From Pseudomonas sp. Os17 (GTDB lineage Bacteria > Pseudomonadota > Gammaproteobacteria > Pseudomonadales > Pseudomonadaceae): a DNA stretch of 64,000 nucleotides. The notes below the pieces were generated by a model, which saw nothing but the letters and a program-made list of their open reading frames with translations, was not told the DNA's origin and did no database searches. Each line of letters starts with the position of its first letter. Position 1 is the stretch's first letter. Below are positions 46,485 to 56,607 of this stretch, one piece after another. The translations under genes and the position numbers were made by a program. Location: positions 3,475,501 to 3,539,500 of the forward strand of contig NZ_AP014627.1 of assembly GCF_001547895.1 (NCBI RefSeq), in the 5' to 3' direction.

Positions 46485-47396
46485 TCAGATGTAGATGAAC
46501 AGCAGCAGCAATGCAGCGAAGATCGCCCACTTTTCCAGGTAGTAGCGGGTGCGGTTGCGCTTCTTCAACTCCTTGCCCCGCAGGCGGATCTTGTACAGCT
46601 TGTTGAAGGCGCGGTTGAGGCCACCGGTCTTGTCCCCGGCGTCGTTGGGCGAGCCGGCGGCGGACATCACGGTGCGGCTGAACCAGCGGTTGAACGCCGC
46701 GGCCCAGCGATACTTCATCGGCCGCTCGACGTCGCAGAACAGAATGATGCGGTTCTGCTCGGTGGTGTTTTCCGCGTAGTGGATGTAAGTCTCGTCGAAC
46801 ATCACCGCTTCGCCGTCGCGCCAGTGATAGCGCTCGCCGTCGACTTCGATGAAGCAGCCCTCGTTGTTCGGCGTGGACAGCCCCAGGTGATAGCGGTAGG
46901 ACCCGGCGTAGGGGTCGCGGTGGCGCACCAGGCGCGAACCCGGAGGCAACTCGGCGAACATGGCCGCCTTGATCGAACCGATGCTCTGCACCAGTTCAGT
47001 GGTGCGCGGGCACAGTTTCATCGCCGAAGGGTGGCTGTCGCCGTACCACTTCAGGTAGAAGCGCTTCCAGCCGGTCTTGAAGAACGAATTGAAACCCACG
47101 TCGTTGTACTGGTCCGAGCGCTTGATCTCCCCGGCCTGCAACAGTTGCTGACCTTCGGCGCGGATCTCTTCCCAGTGTTCCTGCAACTTGTTCATCTCGG
47201 GGAAGTCGGCCGGGTCCAGGTAGGGCCGGTTGGGAAACTTGGAGAACAGATAAAGGAAGCAGTTGATGGGGGCCAGGAAGGTCGAGTGATCGCTGAGTTG
47301 GCGTCCCAGTTTATGGCGCACGCGCCCCCGCAGGTGTACGTACGCAATGGATAAAACGTATACAGCGGCAATGATGAGTTTCACGGAAATCGTCAC
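46485..47396 (-). CDS. lpxO: Lipid A hydroxylase LpxO (aspartyl/asparaginyl beta-hydroxylase family)
   Basis: Fe(II)/2-oxoglutarate dioxygenase adding a 2-hydroxyl to the secondary acyl chain of lipid A. The 303-residue protein has membrane segments at both ends (VKLIIAAVYVLSIAYV and EKWAIFAALLLLFIYI) and the iron facial triad RHRDPYAG (His-x-Asp) with distal His in DETYIHYAENTTEQNRIIL. Length and both anchors match LpxO. Confidence 0.88.
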   Translation of the reverse strand: MTISVKLIIAAVYVLSIAYVHLRGRVRHKLGRQLSDHSTFLAPINCFLYLFSKFPNRPYLDPADFPEMNKLQEHWEEIRAEGQQLLQAGEIKRSDQYNDVGFNSFFKTGWKRFYLKWYGDSHPSAMKLCPRTTELVQSIGSIKAAMFAELPPGSRLVRHRDPYAGSYRYHLGLSTPNNEGCFIEVDGERYHWRDGEAVMFDETYIHYAENTTEQNRIILFCDVERPMKYRWAAAFNRWFSRTVMSAAGSPNDAGDKTGGLNRAFNKLYKIRLRGKELKKRNRTRYYLEKWAIFAALLLLFIYI

Positions 47397-47476
47397 ACGT
47401 CAGAAGAGAACATGCTGCGCCCCTGAAAGCCCGGAGGGCCAAAGGCAAATGGCAGCGTCTGAGTTGAAAAAAGCGT

Positions 47477-47503
47477 GATCGGCGAAGGTTTCCATCGCCG
47501 ATC
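47477..47503 (-). terminator. Stem-loop with downstream T-run in the leader of lpxO
   Basis: GATCGGCGA and TCGCCGATC form a perfect 9-bp stem with a 9-base loop; on the minus strand the stem is followed by ACGC and then six T. It lies about 80 bases upstream of the lpxO start with no minus-strand gene before it, so it is either a leader terminator or a simple hairpin. The rest of the 348-bp gap shows no gene. Confidence 0.4.
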
Positions 47504-47744
47504 CGACCCTCGGCATCTGGCCGTCGGCTGGCATTTTAGCCACAGTTTGTAACCAAGGGTTAACTCAAATTTGTGAAAAGCTGCGCTACTTCTGTAGAAA
47601 ATTGCCGGTATCGGGTGAGGTTTTGATGCAGCGCAACAAAACCCTCTGCAGCCCTCTGGCCTGCCCCTGAGGGCTGTGTCGAACAGGTGGCTGCGCTATG
47701 CTGCGCGCCGCCCACTTCCCTTCCGCCCCGCAAGGACAGCGCCA

Positions 47745-48479
47745 TTGATCGCCCCCACTGTTTTGCCAACCCTGGTCCTGCTGCCGGGGATGGATGGCAC
47801 CGGCACCCTGTTCGAACCGCTGCGCCTGGCCCTGGACCCGAGCCTGCCCGTGCAGGTGCTGGATTACCCCGCCGATCAGGTGCTGGACTACGCCGCCCTG
47901 GTGCAACGGGTATGGCAACAACTGCCGACGGACCGCCCGTTCGTATTGCTGGGCGAGTCGTTTTCCGGCCCGGTGGCGGTGAGCATTGCCGCCCGGCGTC
48001 CGGCGCGATTGCAGGGGCTGGTGCTGTGCTGCAGTTTTGTGCGCAACCCACGGCCGGCACTGGCGCCCCTGGCGCCGCTGTTCGGGCTGTTGCCCATGGG
48101 GCGCTTGCCCTTCTGGCCGATGGACGCCCTGCTGCTCGGCGGTTTTTCCACGCCATCGCTGCGCCAGGCGCTGGGGGCCGCCATTGCCCAGGTGGCGCCA
48201 CCCGTATTGCAGGCCCGGCTGCAAGAGGTGATCGCGGTGGACGCGAGCCGGGCCCTGAGCGAAACCTCGGTGCCTGTGTTGTACCTGCGGGCCTCCCGCG
48301 ATCGGCTGGTGCCCGCCTCGGCGGCGGCCCTGGTCAGGCAGTTGCGCCCGGATGCGCGCCTGGTGGAGATCGACGGCCCACACTGCCTGCTCCAGGCCTC
48401 GCCGCGAGAGGCCGCCGCGCAGTTGCAAGCCTTTATCCAAGCGCTGATTCCTGCCCGCACCGGAGCCGGTGACCACTGA
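47745..48479 (+). CDS. Alpha/beta hydrolase
   Basis: A 244-residue cytosolic hydrolase: oxyanion-hole segment VLLPGMDGTGTLFEPL, nucleophile elbow GESFSGPVA (Ser), acid in LRASRDRLVP and histidine in IDGPHCLLQASP. TTG at 47745 has AAGGA seven bases upstream and begins the conserved sequence; the longer frame from 47676 does not look protein-like. Substrate unknown. Confidence 0.82.
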   Translation: MIAPTVLPTLVLLPGMDGTGTLFEPLRLALDPSLPVQVLDYPADQVLDYAALVQRVWQQLPTDRPFVLLGESFSGPVAVSIAARRPARLQGLVLCCSFVRNPRPALAPLAPLFGLLPMGRLPFWPMDALLLGGFSTPSLRQALGAAIAQVAPPVLQARLQEVIAVDASRALSETSVPVLYLRASRDRLVPASAAALVRQLRPDARLVEIDGPHCLLQASPREAAAQLQAFIQALIPARTGAGDH

Positions 48480-48728
48480 ACATCGCACCACCTGGCTAAA
48501 TTCCCTACCCGAGCGTCATACAACTGCTCGTTTACATATGCGACAATGCGCACAAATTCCAACACGCACCCCGCACTTTTTGCTCAGCAACCCGGCCCTG
48601 GCGCCGGAATGTTGCGCTCGACGTACGCCCGCTGGCTCAGCTCCACACTCAGACCGGCCCGACCTGGAAGGCTCCAGATCGCGCTTTGTGGATTCAAGGT
48701 CGGCGCTAAATCATTGGTAGGTAAGTAA
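48480..48728. other. Leader/promoter region of the ABC-F gene, no gene seen
   Basis: About 250 bp with no convincing reading frame, REP unit or terminator hairpin. The long leader before an ABC-F gene deserves a look for leader-peptide control, but I could not define one. Confidence 0.5.
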
Positions 48729-50315
48729 TTGATCTCCACAGCTAACATCACCATGCAGTTCGGCGCCAAGCCACTGTTCGAGAACGTTTCGGTCAAGTTC
48801 AACGGTGGCAACCGTTACGGTCTGATCGGCGCCAACGGTTGCGGCAAGTCGACCTTCATGAAAATCCTCGGTGGCGACCTCGAGCCGTCCGGCGGCCAGG
48901 TCATGCTGGAGCCCAACGTGCGCCTGGGTAAACTGCGCCAGGACCAGTTCGCCTACGAAGAATTCACCGTGATCGACACCGTGATCATGGGTCACGAAGA
49001 GCTGTGGAAGGTCAAGGCCGAGCGCGATCGCATCTACTCGCTGCCGGAAATGACCGAAGAAGACGGCATGGCCGTGGCCGAGCTGGAAACCGAATTCGCC
49101 GAGATGGACGGCTACACCGCTGAGTCCCGCGCCGGTGAACTGCTGCTGGGCCTGGGCATTCCCCTGGAACAGCATTTCGGCCCGATGACCGAAGTCGCTC
49201 CAGGCTGGAAACTGCGGGTGCTGCTGGCCCAGGCGCTGTTCTCCGATCCGGAAGTGCTGCTGCTGGACGAACCGACCAACCACCTGGACATCAACACCAT
49301 CCGCTGGCTGGAAAACATTCTCACGGCGCGTAACAGCACCATGATCATCATTTCCCACGACCGGCACTTCCTTAACAGTGTCTGCACCCACATGGCCGAC
49401 CTGGACTACGGCGAGCTGCGCCTGTTCCCGGGCAACTACGACGAGTACATGATCGCCGCGACCCAGTCCCGCGAGCAGTTGCTGTCGGACAACGCCAAGA
49501 AGAAAGCCCAGATCGCCGAACTGCAGACCTTCGTCAGCCGCTTCTCGGCCAACGCCTCGAAAGCCAAGCAGGCCACTTCCCGGGCCAAGCAGATCGACAA
49601 GATCCAGCTGGCCGAAGTCAAGCCGTCGAGCCGGGTCAGCCCGTTCATCCGCTTCGAACAGACCAAGAAGCTGCACCGCCAGGCGGTGACCCTGGAGCGC
49701 ATGTCCAAGGGCTTCGATGGCAAGACCCTGTTCCAGAACTTCAGCTTCACCGTCGAAGCCGGCGAGCGCGTGGCGATCATCGGCCCCAACGGTATCGGCA
49801 AGACCACCCTGCTGCGCACCCTGGTGGGCGAGCTGACCCCGGACGCCGGTTCGGTGAAATGGACCGAAAGTGCGGAAATCGGCTACTACGCCCAGGACCA
49901 CGCCCATGACTTCGAAGACGACGTCAGCCTGTTCGACTGGATGGGCCAATGGACCCAGGGCGAGCAGATGATCCGCGGCACCCTCGGCCGGATGCTGTTC
50001 TCCAACGACGAGATCCTCAAGTCGGTGAAGGTGATTTCCGGTGGTGAGCAAGGTCGCATGCTGTTCGGCAAGCTGATCCTGCAAAAGCCCAACGTGCTGG
50101 TGATGGACGAACCGACCAACCACCTGGACATGGAATCCATCGAGGCCTTGAACCTGGCCCTGGAAAACTACCCGGGCACCCTGATCTTCGTCAGCCACGA
50201 CCGTGAGTTCGTCTCGTCCCTGGCCACTCGCATCATCGAGCTGAGCCCAAGCGGCGTGACCGACTTCAGCGGCACCTACGACGACTACCTGCGCAGCCAG
50301 GGCGTGATGTTCTAA
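48729..50315 (+). CDS. ybiT: ABC-F ATPase, YbiT type
   Basis: A soluble 528-residue protein with two ABC domains and no membrane part. Domain 1 has GANGCGKST near residues 36-44 and [11 protein letters not shown]; domain 2 has [18 protein letters not shown] and [11 protein letters not shown]. The linker between them (about 245-300, basic and helical, [19 protein letters not shown]) is the P-site tRNA interaction motif of ribosome-acting ABC-F proteins. The sequence closely follows E. coli YbiT from memory ([18 protein letters not shown]). TTG start with GTAGGTAAG upstream. Confidence 0.9.
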   Translation: MISTANITMQFGAKPLFENVSVKFNGGNRYGLIGANGCGKSTFMKILGGDLEPSGGQVMLEPNVRLGKLRQDQFAYEEFTVIDTVIMGHEELWKVKAERDRIYSLPEMTEEDGMAVAELETEFAEMDGYTAESRAGELLLGLGIPLEQHFGPMTEVAPGWKLRVLLAQALFSDPEVLLLDEPTNHLDINTIRWLENILTARNSTMIIISHDRHFLNSVCTHMADLDYGELRLFPGNYDEYMIAATQSREQLLSDNAKKKAQIAELQTFVSRFSANASKAKQATSRAKQIDKIQLAEVKPSSRVSPFIRFEQTKKLHRQAVTLERMSKGFDGKTLFQNFSFTVEAGERVAIIGPNGIGKTTLLRTLVGELTPDAGSVKWTESAEIGYYAQDHAHDFEDDVSLFDWMGQWTQGEQMIRGTLGRMLFSNDEILKSVKVISGGEQGRMLFGKLILQKPNVLVMDEPTNHLDMESIEALNLALENYPGTLIFVSHDREFVSSLATRIIELSPSGVTDFSGTYDDYLRSQGVMF

Positions 50316-50348
50316 AGCAGCAGCCAGTTTCAAGCCACAAGCGTCGAG

Positions 50349-50379
50349 AAAAGCCCCGTCCGTTGTGACGGGGCTTTTT
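50349..50379 (+). terminator. Rho-independent terminator of ybiT
   Basis: AAAAGCCCCGTC, loop CGTTGT, GACGGGGCTTTTT: a strong GC stem followed by five T, 34 bases after the ybiT stop. Confidence 0.92.
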
Positions 50380-50398
50380 CGTATGCGCCCCCCCTCTC

Positions 50399-50480
50399 GT
50401 AGGAGCCGGCTTGCCGGCGAAAAGGCCCTTGAGTCGGCATTGCCCCTGAGAATACCTTCGCTGGCAAGCCAGCTCCTACG
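50399..50480. repeat. REP doublet (REPIN)
   Basis: GTAGGAGCCGGCTTGCCGGC at 50399 and TTCGCTGGCAAGCCAGCTCC ending near 50477, the cleanest pair in the window, between the ybiT terminator and the MFS gene. Confidence 0.87.
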
Positions 50481-50572
50481 GGGCGGAGGGGCAAGATAGT
50501 TAGCCTGCTTCCTTTTATCATCGCGGCACGCGATGATGCGGCTCTCTAACCGCCGCCCGCGAACGAGCCTTC

Positions 50573-51760
50573 ATGCCCGAGCCACAGACCTCCGCTCAAA
50601 GCTCCATGGCGATCACCCTGCAGATCGTCTCCATCGTCTTCTATACCTTTATTGCCTTCCTCTGCATCGGCCTGCCAATCGCCGTGCTGCCGGGCTACGT
50701 CCACGAACAGCTGGGCTTCAGCGCGGTGATTGCCGGGCTGACCATCGGCGCGCAATACCTGGCCACCCTGCTCAGCCGGCCCATGGCCGGGCGCATGTCG
50801 GACACCGTGGGCACCAAGCGCTCGATCATCTACGGCTTGCTGGGGATTCTCCTCAGCGGGCTTTTGACCCTGATTTCAGTGTGGCTGGAACACTGGCCAC
50901 TGCTGAGCCTTGCCGTGCTGTTGGGCGCACGCCTGCTGCTGGGCGTGGCCCAGGGCTTGATCGGGGTCGGCACCATCAGCTGGTGCATGGGCCAGGTGGG
51001 CGCGGAACACACGGCACGCTCGATTTCCTGGAACGGCATTGCCTCCTACGGCGCCATTGCCATCGGCGCGCCGCTGGGGGTGGTGATGGTTGAGCAATAC
51101 GGTTTCACCAGCCTGGGCATCGCCCTGTCGGTTCTGGCAGTGCTGGCCCTGCTGCTGATTCGCAACAAACCCTCGGTGCCGGTGATTCGCGGCGAGCGCC
51201 TGCCGTTCTGGGCGGTCTTCGGGCGCATTGCCCCCTTCGGCGCCAGCCTCAGCCTGGCCTCCATCGGCTATGGCACCCTGACCACCTTCATTACCTTGTT
51301 CTACCTGAGCCGCGGCTGGACCGGCGCCGCCTATTGCCTGACGGTGTTCGGGGTGTGCTTCATCTGCTCGCGGTTGCTGTTCATCTCCAGCATCAGCCGC
51401 TTTGGCGGCTTTCGCTCGGCCATTGCCTGCATGTGCGTCGAGACCCTGGGGCTGACCCTGCTCTGGCTGGCGCCGTCCACGGCCTGGGCGCTGATCGGCG
51501 CCGGGCTCACCGGCTTCGGCTTGTCGCTGGTGTACCCGGCGCTGGGGGTGGAAGCCATCAAGCAGGTGCCCAACAGCAGCCGTGGCGCCGGTTTGAGTGC
51601 CTATGCGGTGTTTTTCGATCTGGCCCTGGCCATCGCCGGCCCCTTGATGGGCGCGGTGGCCCTGAACCTGGGGTATTCGTGGATTTTCTTCTGCGCCGCC
51701 CTGCTCTCGATCACCGGCCTGGGACTGACGCTGCTGCTCAAGCGCCGGGCCGGCGCCTGA
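50573..51760 (+). CDS. MFS transporter, YfcJ/YhhS type
   Basis: A 395-residue permease with 12 predicted helices and the conserved loop 2-3 motif GRMSDTVGTKRSI after SRPMA. The combination LSRPMAGRMSDTVG and GVAQGLIGVGTISWCMGQVG resembles the YfcJ/YhhS (arabinose-efflux-like) subgroup. Substrate unknown. ATG at 50573. Confidence 0.84.
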   Translation: MPEPQTSAQSSMAITLQIVSIVFYTFIAFLCIGLPIAVLPGYVHEQLGFSAVIAGLTIGAQYLATLLSRPMAGRMSDTVGTKRSIIYGLLGILLSGLLTLISVWLEHWPLLSLAVLLGARLLLGVAQGLIGVGTISWCMGQVGAEHTARSISWNGIASYGAIAIGAPLGVVMVEQYGFTSLGIALSVLAVLALLLIRNKPSVPVIRGERLPFWAVFGRIAPFGASLSLASIGYGTLTTFITLFYLSRGWTGAAYCLTVFGVCFICSRLLFISSISRFGGFRSAIACMCVETLGLTLLWLAPSTAWALIGAGLTGFGLSLVYPALGVEAIKQVPNSSRGAGLSAYAVFFDLALAIAGPLMGAVALNLGYSWIFFCAALLSITGLGLTLLLKRRAGA

Positions 51761-51761
51761 G

Positions 51762-52799
51762 TTACTGGTCGGCGGTCTGCATCCCGGCCCGGCTTGGGCG
51801 ACCCAGGGTATGGGCGAAAAAGCGACCGGCTTCGGCAATCAGGTTGCGGTGAATGTCTTCGCGATCAACACCGTCGGCGTCGGTGCACAGGGCCGGCATG
51901 GCCGCCAACTGCTCGGCGGTGCACGGCGCCATGAACACGAAGTGCCCGGCGCCGGCCAGCAGCTTGAAGTCCGGAGCCACCGGCAGCTTGCGTGCCAGGG
52001 CCGCGGCGTTCTTGTCCAGGGCCACCAGCTGGTCGCCATCGCCGCTGTAGAGCAGCACGGGCACGTGCACCCCGGCCAGGGTATGGCGGCCGAACTTCAG
52101 GCTCAGGGGCGCCATCAGCATCAGCGCATGCACCCGCGGATCGGCCACGGGCTGCAGGTCGTCACGGTCGACGATCAGCTCGCCCCGGGTGTTGCAGGCA
52201 TCCCGGTCATCGGGGCGCTCCTGGCAATAGCGCCGCAGGCGATCCAGGTCGGGCGTGGCACCGGAGAGAATCAGGGCCGTCTCACCGCCGGCGGAATAGC
52301 CAATCACCCCGACCTGGTCGGCATTGACGAAGGGCGACAGCATCGGATCGCCCAGGGTCGCGGTAATGGCTTCGGAAATCTGGATCGGCCGTCCATAGAG
52401 ATTGCTCAAGGTGCCCAGGCGGCTGTGGTCCTTGGAGTTGTCACCGGGATGAATCACCGCCACCACCACGAACCCCTTGCGCGCCAGGGAGGTGGCCAGG
52501 TCGTGCAGGGCCAGGGGCGTACCGGTATTGCCGTGGGACAGCATCAGCATCGGAAAGCGGCCAATGGCGATCTTGGCATCCCGCGAGGCGTCGATTTTGT
52601 AGCCCTCGAGCACACTGGCGTGCTCGATGCCGGTGGACGGATAAAAGGCGATGGCGCGCATCGGCTGCAGGTCCAGGGGATCGAGAAAGCTCATCTCATG
52701 GAAACCCACGCTCCAGTGTGGATGTGGCCCGGGGGCGGCTTGCACCGTCATCAGGCTGCTGAGCAGGCAGATCAGTAACACTGCACCAAGACGTTTCAT
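51762..52799 (-). CDS. Secreted alpha/beta hydrolase (platelet-activating-factor acetylhydrolase/dienelactone-like)
   Basis: A 345-residue protein with a signal peptide (KRLGAVLLICLLSSLMTVQA, cut before APGPHP), LMLSHGNTGTPLALHDLA as oxyanion region, nucleophile elbow VIGYSAGGETAL, aspartate in LYSGDGDQLVA and histidine in LAGAGHFVFMAP. Start at 52799 gives the signal peptide; the longer frame to 52970 does not. Convergent with the MFS gene, the stops separated by one base. Confidence 0.83.
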   Translation of the reverse strand: MKRLGAVLLICLLSSLMTVQAAPGPHPHWSVGFHEMSFLDPLDLQPMRAIAFYPSTGIEHASVLEGYKIDASRDAKIAIGRFPMLMLSHGNTGTPLALHDLATSLARKGFVVVAVIHPGDNSKDHSRLGTLSNLYGRPIQISEAITATLGDPMLSPFVNADQVGVIGYSAGGETALILSGATPDLDRLRRYCQERPDDRDACNTRGELIVDRDDLQPVADPRVHALMLMAPLSLKFGRHTLAGVHVPVLLYSGDGDQLVALDKNAAALARKLPVAPDFKLLAGAGHFVFMAPCTAEQLAAMPALCTDADGVDREDIHRNLIAEAGRFFAHTLGRPSRAGMQTADQ

Positions 52800-52987
52800 G
52801 ACACGCCCACCTTTGCCGCTGGATCGAGAAAGCCCCCTGCCCCTGCCATCCCTTGCCGCCAAGGCCTTGTAGCGAGATCGGCCCAGCCCCTGGGATGCAC
52901 AGCGCGCAAGCACCACTGCGCTCATCGGTAAACGTGCATAACCTGGGCCAGAAATACTGAAAACCGCCAATAAAAAAACTCCGCATC

Positions 52988-53011
52988 CTGATCACTTCAA
53001 GCAGTGATCAG
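52988..53011 (-). terminator. Perfect stem-loop downstream of azoR, possible terminator
   Basis: CTGATCACT, loop TCAAGC, AGTGATCAG: a perfect 9-bp stem. On the minus strand it is followed, nine bases later, by seven T. It is 53 bases past the azoR stop, so termination is plausible although the T-run is distant; a dyad operator for the downstream hydrolase gene is the alternative. Confidence 0.4.
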
Positions 53012-53063
53012 AATACAGAGTCTAGTGCTGCCTGCCGTACAGGAAAGCGTCTTTACACAAGCC

Positions 53064-53675
53064 TTACGCCGCGGCGAAGAGTTGCTCGCTGATTTGCGCC
53101 TGGGCATCGCTCAGGGCTTTGCTGCGCACTTCTTCACCGTAAGCCAGGCCGTGGGCACGAACGAACTCGATGTCGGTGATACCGAGGAAACCGAACAGCA
53201 CCTTGAGGTAATCCTCGTGGGCAGCCCCAGTGGCCTGGCCCACATGCAAGCCGCCGGAGGTGGAAACCACTATCACTTTCTTGCCTGCGCACAGGCCTTG
53301 CGGGCCGGCTTCGGTGTAGCGGAAAGTCTGGCCGGCCACGGCAATGCGGTCGATCCAGGCCTTGAGCTGGGTCGGAATGGTGAAGTTGTACATCGGCGCG
53401 GCAATCACCACCGCATCGGCGGCCTGGAATTCGGCCAGGGCCTGGGCGCTGAGCTCGGCCTCATGCTGCTGTGCGGCGTCCCGCAGTTCAGCGGCGGTGC
53501 CGGCGGCCACCAGGGTGGCTGCGGAGAAGTGGCTGATGGCATCCCCGGCCAGGTCGCGGTAGGTCACGGTTACCTCAGGCTGGGCGGTTTTCCAGGCCTG
53601 GACCACGCTTTGGCTCAGCTGACGGGAGGCCGAGTTGTCACCAAGGATGCTGGAATCGATATGCAAGAGTTTCAT
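53064..53675 (-). CDS. azoR: FMN-dependent NADH-azoreductase
   Basis: A 203-residue flavodoxin-fold quinone/azo reductase. FMN loop [17 protein letters not shown] at the N-terminus, [18 protein letters not shown] and VSTSGGLH are family signatures. Start at 53675 has GGAG upstream and begins KLLHID; the frame to 53780 is too long. It is divergent from a LysR-type gene, its probable regulator. Confidence 0.92.
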   Translation of the reverse strand: MKLLHIDSSILGDNSASRQLSQSVVQAWKTAQPEVTVTYRDLAGDAISHFSAATLVAAGTAAELRDAAQQHEAELSAQALAEFQAADAVVIAAPMYNFTIPTQLKAWIDRIAVAGQTFRYTEAGPQGLCAGKKVIVVSTSGGLHVGQATGAAHEDYLKVLFGFLGITDIEFVRAHGLAYGEEVRSKALSDAQAQISEQLFAAA

Positions 53676-53806
53676 CTGGGATCTCCAAGTGAGGACCGCC
53701 ACTGGGCGATCGGATGTGCGCAATCCTACAGATGAATTCAATAGCTGATTAGACGGCATAAATGCGATAGTTCGTCCCATCAGCAGGACAATCGAGCCCT
53801 CCTCTC

Positions 53807-54715
53807 ATGCAAGACCTCAACGATCTGTATTACTTCGCCAAGGTGGTGGAAGCCGGTGGCTTCGCCGCCGCCGGGCGTTTGCTGGGCATTCCCAAGTCGC
53901 GGCTGTCGCGGCGCATCGCCGAACTGGAAGAGCGGCTCAAGGCCCGCTTGCTGCAACGCACCACCCGCCAGCTCAAGCTCACTGCCGTGGGCGAGCGTTA
54001 CTTGCGCCATTGCCAGGCGATGTTGCTGGAAGCGGAAATGGCCGATGAAGCCGTGGCCAGCATGGCCAGCGAACCCCGGGGACGCCTGCGGGTGTCGAGC
54101 CCGGTGGGGTTGGCCCATGAGTTGCTGACACCGCTGGTCAGCAGCTACCTGCAGAAATACCCCCAGGTGCAACTGGAGATGCTCTTGCTCAACCGCCGCG
54201 TCGACCTGGTGACCGAAGGCATCGACGTGGCCCTGCGGGTGCGTGAACACGGCGATGAAGATCCGCTGCTGGTGACCCGCCGCCTGCGCCCGGCGCAAAC
54301 CGCAATCGTCGCCAGTCCCGACTTTGTGAAGGAGCACCCGGTGCTGCATCCGGAAGACCTGCGGCAGCTGCCCATCCTCGGCGCCCTGGAGGCTGATCGG
54401 CTGGTGCACCTGCGCCTGCTGGACCAGCAAGGCCAGGCCTGCGACCTGGCCCTGGAAGCGCGCCTGGGCATCGACGACTTCATCGTGCGGCGCGCCTGTG
54501 CCCTCGCCGGCCTGGGCTGCACCGTCCTGCCGATGCTGTATTGCGAGGCTGAACTGGCCAGCGGCCAACTGGTGCAGATGCTGCCGCAATGGTCATTGCC
54601 CGGCGGCTGGCTGCAAGCGGTGTATCCTCACCGCCGCGGTGTGTTGCCGGCGGTGCGGGCCTGGATCGAGCACCTGAGCGAATCCTTCGAAGGCTGTGGA
54701 GAAAGACTGCTGTGA
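53807..54715 (+). CDS. LysR-family transcriptional regulator
   Basis: A 302-residue LTTR with the N-terminal winged helix (DLNDLYYFAKVVEAGGFAAAGRLLGIPKSRLSRRIAELE) and a C-terminal effector domain (about 90-295). Its gene diverges from azoR across a 131-bp region, which fits control of azoR by aromatic or quinone-type compounds. The next gene begins within its stop codon. Confidence 0.9.
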   Translation: MQDLNDLYYFAKVVEAGGFAAAGRLLGIPKSRLSRRIAELEERLKARLLQRTTRQLKLTAVGERYLRHCQAMLLEAEMADEAVASMASEPRGRLRVSSPVGLAHELLTPLVSSYLQKYPQVQLEMLLLNRRVDLVTEGIDVALRVREHGDEDPLLVTRRLRPAQTAIVASPDFVKEHPVLHPEDLRQLPILGALEADRLVHLRLLDQQGQACDLALEARLGIDDFIVRRACALAGLGCTVLPMLYCEAELASGQLVQMLPQWSLPGGWLQAVYPHRRGVLPAVRAWIEHLSESFEGCGERLL

Positions 54716-55071
54716 AAGACGCAATCCTCACTGAACAACAAGTGGCGCAGTTCTGCCTGGACCTGCCCGGGGCGCGCGAGGACTACAAATGGGGCGGTGT
54801 GCGCGTGTTCTCGATCGCCGGCAGCAAGATGTTCGCCCTGCAGAACCTGCGGGGCAGCTCCCTGGCCTTCAAGGTCGACCAGGAGCTGTTTCTCGGCCAT
54901 GTCGACCGTCCGGGCATTGCCCCGGCGCCCTATCTGGCGCGGGCGCACTGGATCATCATGCAAACGCCCTACCCGCTGGGTGCCGAGGAACTCCGGGCAC
55001 TGCTGCAACGCTCCCATCAACTGGTGGTGGGCAAGTTGCCCAAGCGGGCGCAGGTCGGGCTGCTGCTCTAG
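54712..55071 (+). CDS. MmcQ/YjbR-family protein
   Basis: A 119-residue protein of the CyaY-like-fold YjbR family (LPGAREDYKWGGVRVFSIAGSKMFALQN, GIAPAPYLARAHWIIMQTP, LLQRSHQLVVGKLPKR). GTG start in a GTGA overlap with the LysR stop, GGAG eleven bases upstream. Described as DNA-binding-like but of unknown role. Its stop overlaps the convergent DUF1294 stop by four bases. Confidence 0.85.
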   Translation: MKDAILTEQQVAQFCLDLPGAREDYKWGGVRVFSIAGSKMFALQNLRGSSLAFKVDQELFLGHVDRPGIAPAPYLARAHWIIMQTPYPLGAEELRALLQRSHQLVVGKLPKRAQVGLLL

Positions 55072-55490
55072 AACAGGCTCAGCAGGCTGTTTTCCAGGAA
55101 CAGCCGGTCAATCCAGTAGACCTGATGCAAGGCCACGATCAGCCAGAACAAGGTCTGATAGGACAGTTTGCGGGTCTTGTGCCGCAACAGTTGCTGGGCC
55201 AGCAGGGCCCCGGGCCAGCCGCCGGCCAGTTCCAGGGCGTGCAGCACATTCTCCGGAATCCGCCGGCCCTCGGCCCGGGCCTGACGCTTGTCGTGCCAGT
55301 AACACAGGAACGTCAGCAGGCTGACCGCGCCGTAAGCCACCAGGGGCACGATCGAGATGCCGCGCCACCACAGGGACAGCGAACCGAACAACGGCAAGGC
55401 GCACAGCACGACCAGCACCAGCAGCTTGAACCTCAGGTGGCGGATTCGCGCAGCGCTGCCCGGCTGCGGTGCGCGGCCGGCGCCTTTCAC
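55068..55490 (-). CDS. DUF1294 membrane protein
   Basis: A 140-residue protein with about three membrane helices and the DUF1294 signature [45 protein letters not shown]. Related proteins carry a cold-shock domain in front, absent here. The 3' end overlaps the YjbR gene; the 5' end overlaps the uppP stop by four bases, implying one leftward transcript. Confidence 0.85.
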   Translation of the reverse strand: MKGAGRAPQPGSAARIRHLRFKLLVLVVLCALPLFGSLSLWWRGISIVPLVAYGAVSLLTFLCYWHDKRQARAEGRRIPENVLHALELAGGWPGALLAQQLLRHKTRKLSYQTLFWLIVALHQVYWIDRLFLENSLLSLF

Positions 55491-56317
55491 GACTTGACCG
55501 CCGTCCAGTCGACCCAGCCGAACTGCCAGGTCGCCAGGATCAGCAGGCCGAAGGCGATGCGGTACCAGGCAAACGCCGCATAGCTGTGGCTGGCAATGAA
55601 CTTCAGCAGCCCCTTGACCGCGATCATGGCGAAGATGAAGGCCGTGACGAAGCCGATGGCGAACACCGGAAAATCGTCAGGCTGGAACAGGTGCCGGTAC
55701 TTGTAGCCGGAATACACCGCGGCCCCGACCATGGTGGGCATGGCCAGGAAGAACGAAAACTCGGTGGCGGTCTTGCGCGACAGGCCGAACAGCAGCCCGC
55801 CGATGATGGTCGAGCCGGAGCGCGAAGTCCCGGGGATCATCGCCAGGCACTGGGCACAACCGACTTTCAGTGCGTCCTTCCAAGTGATCTCGTCCACGCT
55901 TTCGGCGTGCACCCGGTGCTGGCGCCGCTCGGCCCAGAGCATGATCACCCCGCCGATCACCAGGGCCGTGGCCACGGTGATGGGGTTGAACAGATAGGCG
56001 TGGATCAGGTCGGCGAAGATCCCCCCCAGCACCACCGCCGGTAGAAAGGCGATCAGCAGGTTGACCGTGAAGCGCTGGGCCTTGGGCTGGTTCGGCAGAC
56101 CGATCACCACCTCCAGGATCTTGCGCCGAAACTCCCAGACCACGGCCAGGATCGCACCCAGCTGAATGATGATGTTGAAGGCCATCGCCCGCTCGCCACC
56201 GAAGTCGAGCAGGTCAGCGACGATAATCTGGTGTCCGGTACTGCTGATGGGCAAAAACTCGGTCAGGCCTTCGACAATCCCGAGTATCAATGCCTGTGCG
56301 GCGCTCCAAAGATCCAT
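55487..56317 (-). CDS. uppP: Undecaprenyl-diphosphatase (BacA/UppP)
   Basis: Recycles undecaprenyl pyrophosphate for cell-wall and polysaccharide synthesis. A 276-residue protein with about eight helices and both catalytic loops: [14 protein letters not shown] near residues 20-33 and [16 protein letters not shown] near 160-175. Start at 56317 ([15 protein letters not shown]) matches the family. Confidence 0.93.
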   Translation of the reverse strand: MDLWSAAQALILGIVEGLTEFLPISSTGHQIIVADLLDFGGERAMAFNIIIQLGAILAVVWEFRRKILEVVIGLPNQPKAQRFTVNLLIAFLPAVVLGGIFADLIHAYLFNPITVATALVIGGVIMLWAERRQHRVHAESVDEITWKDALKVGCAQCLAMIPGTSRSGSTIIGGLLFGLSRKTATEFSFFLAMPTMVGAAVYSGYKYRHLFQPDDFPVFAIGFVTAFIFAMIAVKGLLKFIASHSYAAFAWYRIAFGLLILATWQFGWVDWTAVKS

Positions 56318-56607
56318 TAATCCCCCATAAGGCGATGCTCGTGGCATGCCTCTTTTTTAAGTAGTCGACTCAGTCACTGCGCTGGGCGCAGGTGAAATTT
56401 TCCGGCCGTAAGTTCAACACAAGCCCATGAAAATTCTGTGAAAAGGGCAGAAAGGTTCAGGTTTTGCGCGAAGGCGCCGAAATCCTAACAGACAGGCGCA
56501 AAATACACCGCGATGTTATTGGACTTCCGTAGGGTAGGCGCTCGAAGGCAGGCGTGCTTGGATGCACACGGCCTTTTATGACAAGTACAAAAACCAGGAG
56601 TGACCGG

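Noticed and set aside
52988-53011. Treating the perfect 24-base dyad as an operator with a named regulator
   Set aside because: It lies downstream of azoR and its T-run is nine bases away; I list it only as a possible terminator because no regulator can be named from sequence.
54712-55490. Four-base overlap of convergent stop codons as a sign of a frameshift
   Set aside because: Both proteins have normal family length, so the overlap reflects ordinary compact packing.
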